Shown piece after piece: positions 38,373-48,853 of a stretch of DNA of 64,000 bases. The notes beneath the pieces were generated by a model, which was not told where the DNA came from, did not search any database, and saw only the letters and a program-made list of their open reading frames with translations. The stretch lies in the NCBI GenBank assembly GCA_947243855.1, contig CAMXIK010000001.1, positions 186,001 to 250,000 on the forward strand, in the 5' to 3' direction. The stretch's first letter is position 1; each line of letters begins with the position of its first letter. This stretch comes from an uncultured Lachnospiraceae bacterium. Its GTDB lineage: Bacteria > Bacillota > Clostridia > Lachnospirales > Lachnospiraceae. The position numbers were made by a program, and so were the translations under genes.

Positions 38373-39467
38373 ATGAAAAGAAAACTTTATGTGTTGGCAG
38401 CGATGCTAATTTCATCGCTGTTTCTGACTGCCTGCGGCAGCAAAGAGTATTTGAAGGATATCAAGGCCGAGAAGTACGTGGCCTTGGGCGATTATAAGGG
38501 CGTTGAGGTTTCGGTAGAGAAAACGGAGGTGCCGGAAGGCGCGGTGGAGAAATTTATTGAGGGAAATTTCCTTGCCGCGAAGGCCGAAAAGGTGCCTGTG
38601 ACAGGCAGGCCGGTTCAAGCGGGAGATATTGTCAACATTGACTTTGTCGGATATCAGGACGGAGTTGCTTTCGACGGCGGCACTGGCGAGGACTATGACT
38701 TGACCATCGGTTCGGGACGGTTTATCGATGGCTTTGAAGATGGGCTGGTCGGCGCCAATGAAGGAGACAAGGTAAGCCTTGACTTGAAGTTCCCTGATCC
38801 CTATGATCCTAATCCGGATCTGGCGGGGGCGCCCGTGGTGTTCGAGGTGACTGTAAACAGCATTAGCGAGAACAAACTGCCGGAATTGACGGACGAGCTG
38901 GTAAAACAGCTAGCCGAAGAAGGGTATCAGGTGGGAACCTGTCAGACTGCCGCCGAGCTGCGGGATTGGATTCGTGAGCTTTATGACCAGTCGGCGCAGA
39001 GCGATTACGAAAACCGGCTGGAGACGGCGCTGGCTTCCTCCATTATGGATAGCAGCACCTTTGAGGAACTGCCGGAGGAGCTGGTAGCCCGTTATACTAA
39101 GAGCGTGGAGAACAACATGAGCGCCAAAGCCACCTCAGCAGGCATGACGCTGGCACAGTATATGCAGCTATATCAGGGGCTCGACGAGGCGGGATATCAG
39201 GCGGCCTTTGCGGAGAACGGCGCGCGGATGGCGAAACAGTATGTGATGTATCAGGCCATTGCTGATCAGGAGGGCCTAGCGCCCACCGAAGAGGAGATCG
39301 CAGAGGAAACCGCCGCTATCATGACATTTTATAACTATTCCTCCGAGGAAGAGCTGAAAAAGAGCGTGGATATGGAAGCCATCGGGGAAGATCTGATGCG
39401 GAAAAAGGTAGTGGCATTTTTAATAGAAAATGCAAATATTCAGGCGGCGTCGACGATTGCAGACTGA
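38373..39467 (+). CDS. FKBP-type/trigger factor-like peptidyl-prolyl isomerase lipoprotein
   Basis: Lipobox [70 protein letters not shown]-terminal trigger-factor-like helices. Confidence 0.88.
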   Translation: MKRKLYVLAAMLISSLFLTACGSKEYLKDIKAEKYVALGDYKGVEVSVEKTEVPEGAVEKFIEGNFLAAKAEKVPVTGRPVQAGDIVNIDFVGYQDGVAFDGGTGEDYDLTIGSGRFIDGFEDGLVGANEGDKVSLDLKFPDPYDPNPDLAGAPVVFEVTVNSISENKLPELTDELVKQLAEEGYQVGTCQTAAELRDWIRELYDQSAQSDYENRLETALASSIMDSSTFEELPEELVARYTKSVENNMSAKATSAGMTLAQYMQLYQGLDEAGYQAAFAENGARMAKQYVMYQAIADQEGLAPTEEEIAEETAAIMTFYNYSSEEELKKSVDMEAIGEDLMRKKVVAFLIENANIQAASTIAD

Positions 39468-39526
39468 CAAAGCGTAACGGCAGCCGGGAGCAGATAACAG
39501 GAACGGGAAGAAAACAGGGGGTAACT

Positions 39527-40918
39527 ATGGACTTAACGGATATCAGGGATTTATATCGTGACAGTGAAGCGTATTTTGACAAGGAGGTAACGGTCGGCGG
39601 CTGGATCAGGAGTATCAGGGATTCCAAAACCTTCGGCTTTATCGTGGTGAACGACGGCACGTTTTTTGAGCCGCTGCAGATTGTGTATGCGGATGGGCTG
39701 GACAATTTTGAGGCCATATCCAAACTGAACGTGGGTTCGGCGATTGTGGCCCGGGGAAAGATCGTGGCGACGCCGCAGGCGAAGCAGAAGTTTGAGATGC
39801 AGGCGGAGGAGATTATTGTGGAGGGCGTTTCCACAGCGGATTATCCTTTGCAGAAAAAACGGCACAGCTTTGAATATCTGCGCACCATTTCCCATCTGCG
39901 CCCTAGAACCAATACGTTTCAGGCGGTATTCCGGGTGCGCTCTCTGATCGCCTATGCGATCCACACGTTCTTTCAGGAGAGGGGATTTGTCTATGTGCAC
40001 ACGCCTATCATTACGGGAAGCGACTGCGAGGGCGCAGGCGAAATGTTTCAGGTGACCACCATGGATTTAAACAATCTGCCGACGACGGAGGACGGGCAGG
40101 TGGATTACAGTCTGGATTTTTTCGGGAAACCCACGAATCTGACTGTGAGCGGACAGCTTAATGTGGAGACTTATGCGTTTGCTTTTAAGAATGTATATAC
40201 GTTCGGCCCTACGTTCCGGGCGGAAAATTCTAACACCACCAGACATGCGGCGGAGTTTTGGATGATCGAGCCGGAGATGGCTTTCGCGGATCTGACGGAC
40301 GATATGATGGTGGCGGAGGCGATGTTAAAGCATATTATCCGCTATGTGTTGGAACATGCGCCGGAAGAAATGAATTTCTTTAATCAGTTTGTGGATAAGG
40401 GTCTGATCGAACGGTTGAACCATGTGTTACACTCCGATTTTGCCCACGTGACTTACACGGAGGCCATTGAGATTTTGAAGAAGCACAACGACAGTTTTGA
40501 GTATAAGGTGGAGTGGGGCTGCGATTTGCAGACGGAGCACGAAAGATTCTTGACGGAGCAGGAGTTTAAGCGTCCAGTATTTGTGACGGATTACCCGAAG
40601 GAGATCAAGGCTTTTTATATGAAGCTGAATGAGGACGGTAAAACGGTTGCAGCCATGGACTGCCTAGTGCCGGGCATTGGAGAGATCATCGGCGGCAGCC
40701 AGAGGGAGGACGATTTGGCCCTGTTGGAGCGCAGGATGGACGAGCTGGGACTCAATAAAGAAGATTACCAGTTTTATCTGGATCTTCGCAAGTACGGTTC
40801 CGCCAGACACGCGGGTTTTGGATTGGGATTCGAGCGCTGTGTGATGTATCTGACGGGAATGGGCAATATCCGGGACGTGATTCCTTTTCCGAGGACGGTA
40901 AATAACTGCGAACTGTAA
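39527..40918 (+). CDS. asnS: asparaginyl-tRNA synthetase
   Basis: [75 protein letters not shown]. Confidence 0.95.
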   Translation: MDLTDIRDLYRDSEAYFDKEVTVGGWIRSIRDSKTFGFIVVNDGTFFEPLQIVYADGLDNFEAISKLNVGSAIVARGKIVATPQAKQKFEMQAEEIIVEGVSTADYPLQKKRHSFEYLRTISHLRPRTNTFQAVFRVRSLIAYAIHTFFQERGFVYVHTPIITGSDCEGAGEMFQVTTMDLNNLPTTEDGQVDYSLDFFGKPTNLTVSGQLNVETYAFAFKNVYTFGPTFRAENSNTTRHAAEFWMIEPEMAFADLTDDMMVAEAMLKHIIRYVLEHAPEEMNFFNQFVDKGLIERLNHVLHSDFAHVTYTEAIEILKKHNDSFEYKVEWGCDLQTEHERFLTEQEFKRPVFVTDYPKEIKAFYMKLNEDGKTVAAMDCLVPGIGEIIGGSQREDDLALLERRMDELGLNKEDYQFYLDLRKYGSARHAGFGLGFERCVMYLTGMGNIRDVIPFPRTVNNCEL

Positions 40919-40968
40919 TCGTGTGAAAAAACGTGCATTCTCCGCATGATGTAAGAACGGATGCTAAG

Positions 40969-42198
40969 ATGAAGAAGAGCTTAAAGAGACGGTTGTATCT
41001 TGTATTTACATTACTATTGTGTCTTTCAGTGGTAGACCCGATTTCGGCTACCACTATTTCCGATTTGAAAGAGGACGTGAAAAAAAATCAGTCGCACTTG
41101 AAAAACGCCCAGCAGAAGATTTCCGACGCGGAGGAAGCGCAGGAGGGCGTGGGGGAAGAGATCGATGAGATGGACGCGGAGCTGGTGAGCCTGCTTACGG
41201 ACATCGAGCTGATCGAGGACGCCATCGAGGAGAAAGAAGAGGATATCGCGCAGACGCAGATCGATCTGGAAGCGGCTGTGGCCGAGAAGGACGAGCAGTA
41301 CGAGTCCATGAAAATCCGAATCCAGTTTATGTATGAGAAGGGCGATTCTTCCTATCTGCATATCTTTTTCGGCGCAGGCAATATGGGCGATATGGTGAAC
41401 CGCGCCAACTATGTGGAGGAGCTGTATGATTATGACCGGAAGCTCCTTGCCGAGTATGAGGAGACGGTACATCGTGTGGAGGAGATACAGGACAGGCTCG
41501 AGGAAGATAAGTCCGAGCTGGAAACTTCCAGAACGGAATTACAGGAGGGGCAGCAATATCTGGAAGAGATGCTTGCCCAGAAGAAAACGGAATACGAAAA
41601 TTACGGCGTGATGCTGAGTAAGGCGAAGCAGGAGGCGGCCACTTACACGGCCAAGATCAAGCAGGAGACGGCACAGATCAAAAAGCTTGAGGAAGAAGAA
41701 CGCAGGCGCAGGGAGGAAGAGGAGAGAAAGAGAAAAGAGGAGGAAGAACGGCGCAGAAAAGAACAGGAGGCGCTGATGGCGAGTCAAGACGACGATGACG
41801 ACGACGGAGATTCTGATAGCCATGAGGAGGAAAAGCCAGTCGTTTCCGGCGGAAGCGGTAAGGGAGCGGATATCGCCAATTATGCCTGCAAGTTTATCGG
41901 CAATCCCTATGTTGCGGGCGGTACCAGTCTGACAAACGGGGCGGATTGTTCCGGCTTTGTGATGTCGGTCTATAAGAATTTCGGTATTAACCTTCCCCGA
42001 AGCTCCTATGCACAGTCAACGGTCGGTAAGGGGGTGTCTTACTCCGAAGCAAGACCGGGAGATGTGATTTACTACGGCGGCCATGTGGGTATCTACATAG
42101 GAAACGGACAGATCGTACATGCCAGCACGGAGCGGACGGGGATTAAGATTACTTCCGCGACGTATCGGAGTATCATTACGGTGAGGCGGATTGTGTAG
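40969..42198 (+). CDS. CwlO-like coiled-coil NlpC/P60 endopeptidase
   Basis: Signal peptide, PcsB/CwlO-like coiled coil, NlpC/P60 domain with NGADCSGFV and GHVGIYIGNGQIVHAS. Confidence 0.9.
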   Translation: MKKSLKRRLYLVFTLLLCLSVVDPISATTISDLKEDVKKNQSHLKNAQQKISDAEEAQEGVGEEIDEMDAELVSLLTDIELIEDAIEEKEEDIAQTQIDLEAAVAEKDEQYESMKIRIQFMYEKGDSSYLHIFFGAGNMGDMVNRANYVEELYDYDRKLLAEYEETVHRVEEIQDRLEEDKSELETSRTELQEGQQYLEEMLAQKKTEYENYGVMLSKAKQEAATYTAKIKQETAQIKKLEEEERRRREEEERKRKEEEERRRKEQEALMASQDDDDDDGDSDSHEEEKPVVSGGSGKGADIANYACKFIGNPYVAGGTSLTNGADCSGFVMSVYKNFGINLPRSSYAQSTVGKGVSYSEARPGDVIYYGGHVGIYIGNGQIVHASTERTGIKITSATYRSIITVRRIV

Positions 42199-42206
42199 CA
42201 TTTTCA

Positions 42207-42254
42207 AAACAGATGCAGAAATCATAAAGAGATTTCCACATCTGTTTGCTTTTT
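42207..42254 (+). terminator. intrinsic terminator
   Basis: AAACAGATG...AAATC-loop-GATTT...CATCTGTTT then GCTTTTT. Confidence 0.8.
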
Positions 42255-42301
42255 GGAGAAAAAGCTGGAATAGATGATCTTATGATAACGGGGAGATAGA
42301 A

Positions 42302-43522
42302 ATGTTTAGTTATATCAAATCTGATTTGAAGAGAAGACGGGCGGCAAATCTGGTTACGACAGGAATCAGTTTTATGCTGGTGCTTCTTTTAAACCTGTAT
42401 TTCGGGAGCATACGCAGTTATCAAACACAGTTGACGGAACTGGCGGAGAATGTGCCGATTTTTTGTCAAGTGACCAATCTGAACGGCACGCTGGGAAATG
42501 GTCTGTTTATCTCGGAACGGGTGGTGGAGGCGTTGGAGCAGTCCAGTCAGGTAAAGGACTTGTCATATATGACGGTTATGATGGCTGGGGAAGGAGATTT
42601 TCAGGAGGCCGAATATTCCAAGCATTTAAACTTGTATGTGGCGGGTGCGAACAATGCGGAAGCGGTGGGAGAACTCACTAACGATATGATACATATGGAG
42701 TCGCAGGATGCGGATTCCTTTTTTGCCTCTGACAAAATGGAGTGCATCGTCAACGAGAAGGAGCTTGCAAAACGGGGATGGAAGGTCGGGGATCAAATTA
42801 CCTTGAAATGTTATTATTACGATCCCGCCAGTGAATTTCATAAAGTCGACATTCATCCTATGGGCGGCGTGGCGGAGGTTACCGTTGTGGGAACGATGGA
42901 AGAAACGACGGGTAAGACCAATGCCATCAGGACGGATGTGGTGATTCCCGGAAAGACGGCGAGAAATCTGTTTGCACAGTTTGGGCTTAGTTTTTTTGCA
43001 GACATGGTTACCTTTCATGTGAGAAATCCGCTTCAGTTGAACAGCTTTAAGGAGGAGATGCGCGATATTGGTTTGATGGAGACGTCCGCTGAGGCGGGGG
43101 ATTCCTACACTGGCCGCGCGCTGACAGTCCGTGACGGCGATTTTATTGCCAGCGCTACGCATTTAAGGCGTTCCATAGAACTGCTGCAGTCTTTTTTGCC
43201 GGCGGTGTGCATTCTTGTCTTGCTGATCGGTTACGTGGTGAGTTATCTTGCCGGCAATAGCAGGAGGGAAGAGTTTGCCCTTATGCGTCTGCAGGGCGTG
43301 AAGAAGTTTCAGGCGGCGTTTCTGTTTCTGGCGGAGCAGATGCTGTTGGTTTTGATAGGAAATGTGGTGGGAGATCTGGCGGCGGCGCCGATTGTGGAGA
43401 CGCTTTCCGGGCTGTTTGTTGTGAACGGCGTGCTGCTGGCTGCATACTTGATTGGCGCGGCGGCAGCTTACGGACGGATGAGCAGGGGAAGCGTGGTATA
43501 TCTGTTGTCTGCACAACATTAA
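42302..43522 (+). CDS. ABC transporter permease (FtsX/MacB-like)
   Basis: N-terminal TM, extracellular domain, C-terminal helices with EEFALMRLQGVKKFQAAFLFLAEQ. Confidence 0.8.
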   Translation: MFSYIKSDLKRRRAANLVTTGISFMLVLLLNLYFGSIRSYQTQLTELAENVPIFCQVTNLNGTLGNGLFISERVVEALEQSSQVKDLSYMTVMMAGEGDFQEAEYSKHLNLYVAGANNAEAVGELTNDMIHMESQDADSFFASDKMECIVNEKELAKRGWKVGDQITLKCYYYDPASEFHKVDIHPMGGVAEVTVVGTMEETTGKTNAIRTDVVIPGKTARNLFAQFGLSFFADMVTFHVRNPLQLNSFKEEMRDIGLMETSAEAGDSYTGRALTVRDGDFIASATHLRRSIELLQSFLPAVCILVLLIGYVVSYLAGNSRREEFALMRLQGVKKFQAAFLFLAEQMLLVLIGNVVGDLAAAPIVETLSGLFVVNGVLLAAYLIGAAAAYGRMSRGSVVYLLSAQH

Positions 43523-43556
43523 AGGAAGTGTAAGAACAGGGGAGGGAAGGGAAACT

Positions 43557-44234
43557 ATGGGTAACATGATAGAAGCGGAAAAGATCGGCTATGTATATCA
43601 ATCAAAATACCAGAAAACAAAAGCGCTGACGGAGGTAAGCTGTTCCTTCGAACAGGGCAGGGTCTATGCGATCACGGGAAAGTCCGGCAGCGGTAAGAGT
43701 ACCTTCCTTTCCCTGCTGGCAGGGCTTGATGTGCCAACGGAAGGGAACCTTTATATCGACGGAAAGGAGATTCGGGAAATAGACCGGGATGCGTACCGAA
43801 TGAATCAGGCTTCCGTGATCTATCAAGCGTTCCATTTGTTTCCCCTTCTCACAGTGTTAGAGAACGTGATGTTTCCCATGGAGCTGCAGCATGTGGCGAA
43901 AAAGGAAAGGAAGGAGCGGGCACAGGCGTATTTGTCCAAAGTGGGTCTGCCCGACGCCCTGTACGGGAAGATGCCGAATATGATCAGCGGCGGCGAACAG
44001 CAGCGGGTGGCCATTGCCAGAGCCATGGCTTCCGGGGGTCAGATTCTTTTGGCGGACGAGCCTACGGGAAATCTGGACAGTCAGAATGAGGCTGTGATCG
44101 TGGAGCTGCTTTGCAAAATGGCCCACGAGGAAAACTATGCAGTGATCGTGGTGACCCATAATGACAAAGTGGCCGAGGCGGCGGATGTAGTCTACGGGAT
44201 GTCAGATGGGCGCTTGGAGGTGGTGCGCGGATGA
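43557..44234 (+). CDS. ABC transporter ATP-binding protein (LolD/MacB type)
   Basis: Walker A GKSGSGKSTF, signature ISGGEQQRVAIARAM, Walker B ILLADEPTGNLD. Confidence 0.95.
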   Translation: MGNMIEAEKIGYVYQSKYQKTKALTEVSCSFEQGRVYAITGKSGSGKSTFLSLLAGLDVPTEGNLYIDGKEIREIDRDAYRMNQASVIYQAFHLFPLLTVLENVMFPMELQHVAKKERKERAQAYLSKVGLPDALYGKMPNMISGGEQQRVAIARAMASGGQILLADEPTGNLDSQNEAVIVELLCKMAHEENYAVIVVTHNDKVAEAADVVYGMSDGRLEVVRG

Positions 44235-46099
44235 GAAACAGCTTAAAACAGATGATGCGCACGCCTGTACGTACGATTTTATTTCTCGGCCTGATGATAT
44301 TTGCGGCGCTTTTAATGACGCTGGGCGCCTGTATTTGGCTGAAAGGGACGCGCACGATGGCACAGTATGAGGATCGCTTTATGACTGTCGGGACGGTGCG
44401 GCAGATACCGGATTCCTTTGAGCAGGAGCTTGTTTGGAACGCGGAGACAAAAGATTATGAAGTGAAGAAAAACGCACAGTACAGTCATTACTATACGCCG
44501 GAGGATCTGCTTTTCGATGGGGCGGCGTATATCGCCGGGCCGGAGCAGAGGGCGTTTTATATCTCATATCAGCCGGAATATGTAACGATGTCAAAAAGCA
44601 TGGGGGATGGAATTGGGTGGGCAACCCTGTTTGCGGAGTTTTCTCCCGTGGAGGATTGTATGCCGGACGAGTCGGTGAAGATTGAGATCACGAAGGTGAT
44701 CGGCGGCGATCCCCGTCTGGAGGGCGTGGTGGATTACTTCTGCGACCATCATAATCCGACACCGGAAATGCTATACAAGGATAAGACTTATGTGGCGATG
44801 ATGGGACATCAGGCTTCTTATATACACGGCAGGGCCTATGAGGAGAAAATGCAGTCGAAAGACGAGGTATATATCGGTCTGGAGATGGTGCCGTTCTCGT
44901 TGGAATCAGACCTTCTCCTGCCGGACGGAAGCCGGCCGGAGGATGTGTTCCGGAGCGGACAGAAGATTTTTGAAGTCACAGACGGCTTTTATGAGACGGA
45001 GGCTGGGCGTAGAATCCTGAATCTGGCGCAGACGGCATTGCTTTGGCGTGACTGCCAGCCGGTTACGGGCACGAACCAGACTTCCCTGCTGATGCCTTTT
45101 TACAACGGAATGGCTTATATCTGCGAAGGGCGGGATATCAGTGAGGAGGAGTACGAAAAGGGAAGTAAGGTGTGCCTTGCGCCGAAAGCCTTTATGGAAA
45201 ACAACGGGCTGTCTCTTGGCGATTCGGTGAAGGTGCGGCTGCGGTATACGGACAGGAAGATGAATGCGGGAAGAAAATTCTGGCTGGAAGGAAGTATCAA
45301 TTTTTATACGGGACTGGTGGATACCGACGGCAATCCCCTCGAAGTGTTCGAGACCTCCGAGTATACGGTGGTGGGAATTTATGATGTCGCTTTCAGCGAT
45401 GCGGAGAGCAAGTTTGCGCCGGGGGCGGACGAGCTGGTCGTGCCCATGGAGTCCATTGAGGCGCGGGACGGTGTGAACCTGATAAACTGCGGGCCTATGA
45501 CGGACACGACAGCTTCTTTCCGGATTCCCAATGGGAGCATTGACGAGTTTTTGCGGGGGTGGGCGGCGTGCGGCACGGATAAATTGGAGTTTACCTTCTA
45601 TGATATGGGATATTCCCGGTTAAAGGAGGGAATCGATAACATGAAAGTCGTTTCCCTTGTGCTGCTGGCGGCCGGGGTGATTTTAACTGTGCTTTTGCTG
45701 TTCTTTTTCAGTCATTTGTTTATCACAAAGCAGGCGCAGCGGACAGCCGTCGAGCGGTCTCTCGGTATGCGCAAAGCAGCCTGCCGCTGGTCGATGTTAT
45801 CGGGGTTTGCCCTGTTGGTTTTGCTGGGGAGTGTGCTTGGGGCTGTGTCGGGCTTTAGGATTTCTGCTAAAGTTTCCGCAGCCAATGCAGGAGAGACTTA
45901 CTATGAGACGGCTTATACGGCGGGAGCGACCAATTTGGATCATGAAATCGCGGTGGAGGAAGCGGCGGACAGCGCAATGCCAGCAGTATGTTGTACGTTG
46001 TTCATTGTGGCAGCCGGGGTGACGATCGGCTGGGGAAAGATGAACAGAAGTTTGAGGCGTGAGCCTATGCAGCTTCTGGCGGAGAGGGCGGAGCAATAA
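44231..46099 (+). CDS. ABC transporter permease (FtsX-like)
   Basis: Overlaps the ATPase by 4 nt; N-terminal TM, large exterior domain, C-terminal TM helices. Confidence 0.8.
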   Translation: MRNSLKQMMRTPVRTILFLGLMIFAALLMTLGACIWLKGTRTMAQYEDRFMTVGTVRQIPDSFEQELVWNAETKDYEVKKNAQYSHYYTPEDLLFDGAAYIAGPEQRAFYISYQPEYVTMSKSMGDGIGWATLFAEFSPVEDCMPDESVKIEITKVIGGDPRLEGVVDYFCDHHNPTPEMLYKDKTYVAMMGHQASYIHGRAYEEKMQSKDEVYIGLEMVPFSLESDLLLPDGSRPEDVFRSGQKIFEVTDGFYETEAGRRILNLAQTALLWRDCQPVTGTNQTSLLMPFYNGMAYICEGRDISEEEYEKGSKVCLAPKAFMENNGLSLGDSVKVRLRYTDRKMNAGRKFWLEGSINFYTGLVDTDGNPLEVFETSEYTVVGIYDVAFSDAESKFAPGADELVVPMESIEARDGVNLINCGPMTDTTASFRIPNGSIDEFLRGWAACGTDKLEFTFYDMGYSRLKEGIDNMKVVSLVLLAAGVILTVLLLFFFSHLFITKQAQRTAVERSLGMRKAACRWSMLSGFALLVLLGSVLGAVSGFRISAKVSAANAGETYYETAYTAGATNLDHEIAVEEAADSAMPAVCCTLFIVAAGVTIGWGKMNRSLRREPMQLLAERAEQ

Positions 46100-46110
46100 G
46101 TCCGATTTGA

Positions 46111-46878
46111 ATGGGTGTGGAGGTGAGCAGGGTGAATCTGCCTGAATTTTTCACGGAAAATCCGAAAACGGCGCTGGCCTTTTCAGGCGGCGTGGACTCG
46201 GCCTATCTGTTGTACGCGGCGAAAGCGGCGGGGGCTGATGTGCGCGCTTACTATGTAAAAAGCGCGTTTCAACCTAGGTTTGAATTGGAGGATGCGAAGC
46301 GGCTTGCCGATCAGCTTGCGGCGGATCTGCGGATTTTAGAGGCGGATATTCTTGCTTGCGGGGCGGTTGCGGCCAATCCGCCCGACCGTTGTTACCATTG
46401 TAAAAAAATCATTTTTCAGACCATTGCCGAGGCGGCGCGGGCGGACGGATACACGGTTTTATTAGACGGCACAAACGCTTCCGACGAGGAAGGCGACCGC
46501 CCGGGGATGCGGGCGCTTCGGGAGCTTTCCGTGAGATCGCCGCTGCGGGAGTGCGGCATGACAAAGGCGGAGATTCGCAGGCGTTCTAAGGAGGCAGGGC
46601 TTTTTACATGGGAGAAACCGGCCTACGCCTGTCTGGCCACACGGATTCCGACGGGGGAACCGGTTACGGAGGAAAAGCTTGCGGTCACAGAAGCCGCAGA
46701 AGAGTATTTGTTTTCTCTGGGGTTTACGGATTTCAGGGTGCGCAGATTCGGGGAGGCGGCCAGATTACAGTTTCCGGCGGCACAGCTTCCCATGGCGCTT
46801 ACAAAGCGGGAGCAGATTGCGGCGGAACTGAAACGGTATTATCAGGCTGTTTTATTGGATATGGAGGCGAGGGAATGA
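46111..46878 (+). CDS. larE: ATP-dependent sacrificial sulfur transferase LarE
   Basis: PP-loop ALAFSGGVDSAYLLY, RCYHCKK, LLDGTNASDEEGDRPGMRAL, KPAYACLATRIPTG. GTG 46132 is an alternative start. Confidence 0.9.
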   Translation: MGVEVSRVNLPEFFTENPKTALAFSGGVDSAYLLYAAKAAGADVRAYYVKSAFQPRFELEDAKRLADQLAADLRILEADILACGAVAANPPDRCYHCKKIIFQTIAEAARADGYTVLLDGTNASDEEGDRPGMRALRELSVRSPLRECGMTKAEIRRRSKEAGLFTWEKPAYACLATRIPTGEPVTEEKLAVTEAAEEYLFSLGFTDFRVRRFGEAARLQFPAAQLPMALTKREQIAAELKRYYQAVLLDMEARE

Positions 46879-47627
46879 ACGATTACAGAGAAATTTTGGA
46901 GCAGGTGAGGGACGGCGCGCTTTCCGTGGAGGATGCGCTTCTTGCGATCAAAAAGAAACCCTTCGAGGATATTGGCTACGCCAAGGTCGACCTTCACAGA
47001 GGCGTCAGGCAGGGAGCGCCGGAGGTGATTTTCGGAGCGGGGAAAAAGGCGTCGCAGATAGCCGGCATTATAGACGGCATGAAAAAGAACGGGCTGGAAC
47101 GGATTCTGATTACGAGACTTTCCGAAAAAAAAGCCGGGAAGGTAAAAAAAACACTGGAAATGACCTATTATAAGGAGGCGCGGGTCGGCATCGTAGGCGG
47201 GATGCCAAAGCCAAGCGGCATAGGAAAAATTGTGGTCGCTACCGGAGGGACTTCGGATATTCCCGTTGCGGAAGAGGCGGCGCTTACCGCCGAGATTCAC
47301 GGCAGCGAGGTGGTGAGGCTTTACGATGTGGGGGTAGCCGGACTACACCGCCTGCTGGCTCATATGGACGAGATTATGAGCGCGTCGGTGATTATCGCCA
47401 TTGCGGGCATGGAGGGGGCGCTTGCCAGTGTGATTGGCGGACTGGCGGATTGCCCGGTTATTGCGGTGCCGACAAGCGTTGGCTATGGCGCGTCCATGAA
47501 CGGCGTTTCCGCCCTCTTGTCCATGTTAAATTCCTGCGCCAGCGGCGTTTCCGTGGTAAATATCGACAACGGATTCGGGGCCGGGTACTTGGCGAGTATG
47601 ATAAATTGTAGAAAGGACGGCATATGA
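46875..47627 (+). CDS. larB: nickel pincer cofactor biosynthesis protein LarB
   Basis: AKVDLHRGVRQGAPEVIFGAGK, VATGGTSDIPVAEEAA, GMEGALASVIGGLADCPVIAVPTSVGYG; ATG 46875 overlaps the larE stop. Confidence 0.92.
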   Translation: MNDYREILEQVRDGALSVEDALLAIKKKPFEDIGYAKVDLHRGVRQGAPEVIFGAGKKASQIAGIIDGMKKNGLERILITRLSEKKAGKVKKTLEMTYYKEARVGIVGGMPKPSGIGKIVVATGGTSDIPVAEEAALTAEIHGSEVVRLYDVGVAGLHRLLAHMDEIMSASVIIAIAGMEGALASVIGGLADCPVIAVPTSVGYGASMNGVSALLSMLNSCASGVSVVNIDNGFGAGYLASMINCRKDGI

Positions 47628-48853
47628 AAACATTATATTTAGATTGCAGTATGGGAGCGGCGGGAGATATGCTCACGGCGGCGCTGCTGGAGCTTTTGCC
47701 AGATCAGGAAAAGACGGCGGCGGAGCTAAACGGCCTTGGGATTCCCGGCGTAACTTATGTGTGCGAGGCGGCAAGCAAATGCGGCATCGGCGGGACGCAT
47801 GTTTCGGTGCGGGTGCACGGACAGGAAGAAACCGAGGAGATGCACGACGGCGGCCATGATCATGAGCACAACCATGAGCATCACCATGACGGCGGCCACG
47901 ATCATGGTCATCATCATCACAGCGGGATGCACGAGATTGGGCATATTGTAGGGGAGCTTCCGGTTTCCGAGCGCATCAGAAAGGATATTATGGCGGTGTT
48001 CGGGCTGATTGCGGAGGCGGAAAGCCATGTGCATGGGGTGCCCGTGACCGAAATTCATTTTCATGAGGTTGGGACCATGGACGCGGTGGCGGATATCGCG
48101 GCGGTCTGTGTGCTGATGGATAGGCTGGCGCCGGATCAGGTCATCGTTTCTCCCGTGCATGTGGGAAGCGGACAGGTGAAATGCGCCCACGGTATCCTGC
48201 CTGTTCCCGCGCCCGCTACGGCCTATATCCTAAAGGATGCGCCGATTTACGGGGGAGAGATTCGCGGGGAGCTTTGTACGCCTACGGGAGCTGCGCTGTT
48301 AAAATATTTTGCCAGCCGTTTCGGGGCGATGCCTGTGATGCGCGCCTCTGTCATTGGCTATGGGATGGGAAAGAAGGATTTTCCGGCCGCGAACTGCGTG
48401 CGCGCCCTTTTGGGGGAGAGCGGCGAGATGGGAGATATGGTGGCGGAGCTTGCCTGCAATGTGGATGACATGACCCCGGAGTCGGTGGGGTATGCGATGG
48501 AAGTTTTTTTTAAGGCGGGGGCGCTTGAGGTATACACCACGCCAGCAGGAATGAAGAAATCCAGACCGGGCGTTGTGCTGCATGTGATGTGCAGGGAGGA
48601 TAAAAAAGACGAGATGGCGGCGCTTATGTTCAAACATACCACAACCATCGGCATCAGGGAAAATAGTTCAAAACGGTATACGCTGAAACGTTCTGTGGAG
48701 ACGGTACAGACTCCGTTCGGGGAAGTGCGTAAGAAAATCTCTACTGGCTACGGCGTGAAGAAGGAGAAGTATGAGTATGAAGATTTGGCACGCATTGCTA
48801 CGCAGCGGGGAATGGCCATCAGAGAAGTATTGGCGGCGCTGCCGCGGCTTTAA
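47624..48853 (+). CDS. larC: nickel pincer cofactor biosynthesis protein LarC (single ORF)
   Basis: LYLDCSMGAAGDMLTAALLEL, His-rich segment, FHEVGTMDAVADIAAV, CNVDDMTPE, and full C-terminal domain in one frame. Confidence 0.92.
   Translation: MKTLYLDCSMGAAGDMLTAALLELLPDQEKTAAELNGLGIPGVTYVCEAASKCGIGGTHVSVRVHGQEETEEMHDGGHDHEHNHEHHHDGGHDHGHHHHSGMHEIGHIVGELPVSERIRKDIMAVFGLIAEAESHVHGVPVTEIHFHEVGTMDAVADIAAVCVLMDRLAPDQVIVSPVHVGSGQVKCAHGILPVPAPATAYILKDAPIYGGEIRGELCTPTGAALLKYFASRFGAMPVMRASVIGYGMGKKDFPAANCVRALLGESGEMGDMVAELACNVDDMTPESVGYAMEVFFKAGALEVYTTPAGMKKSRPGVVLHVMCREDKKDEMAALMFKHTTTIGIRENSSKRYTLKRSVETVQTPFGEVRKKISTGYGVKKEKYEYEDLARIATQRGMAIREVLAALPRL

Noticed and set aside
41690-41820. E/R/K/D-rich low-complexity run in the NlpC/P60 protein
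   Set aside because: Ordinary coiled-coil and acidic linker in CwlO/PcsB-type proteins, not a DNA repeat array.
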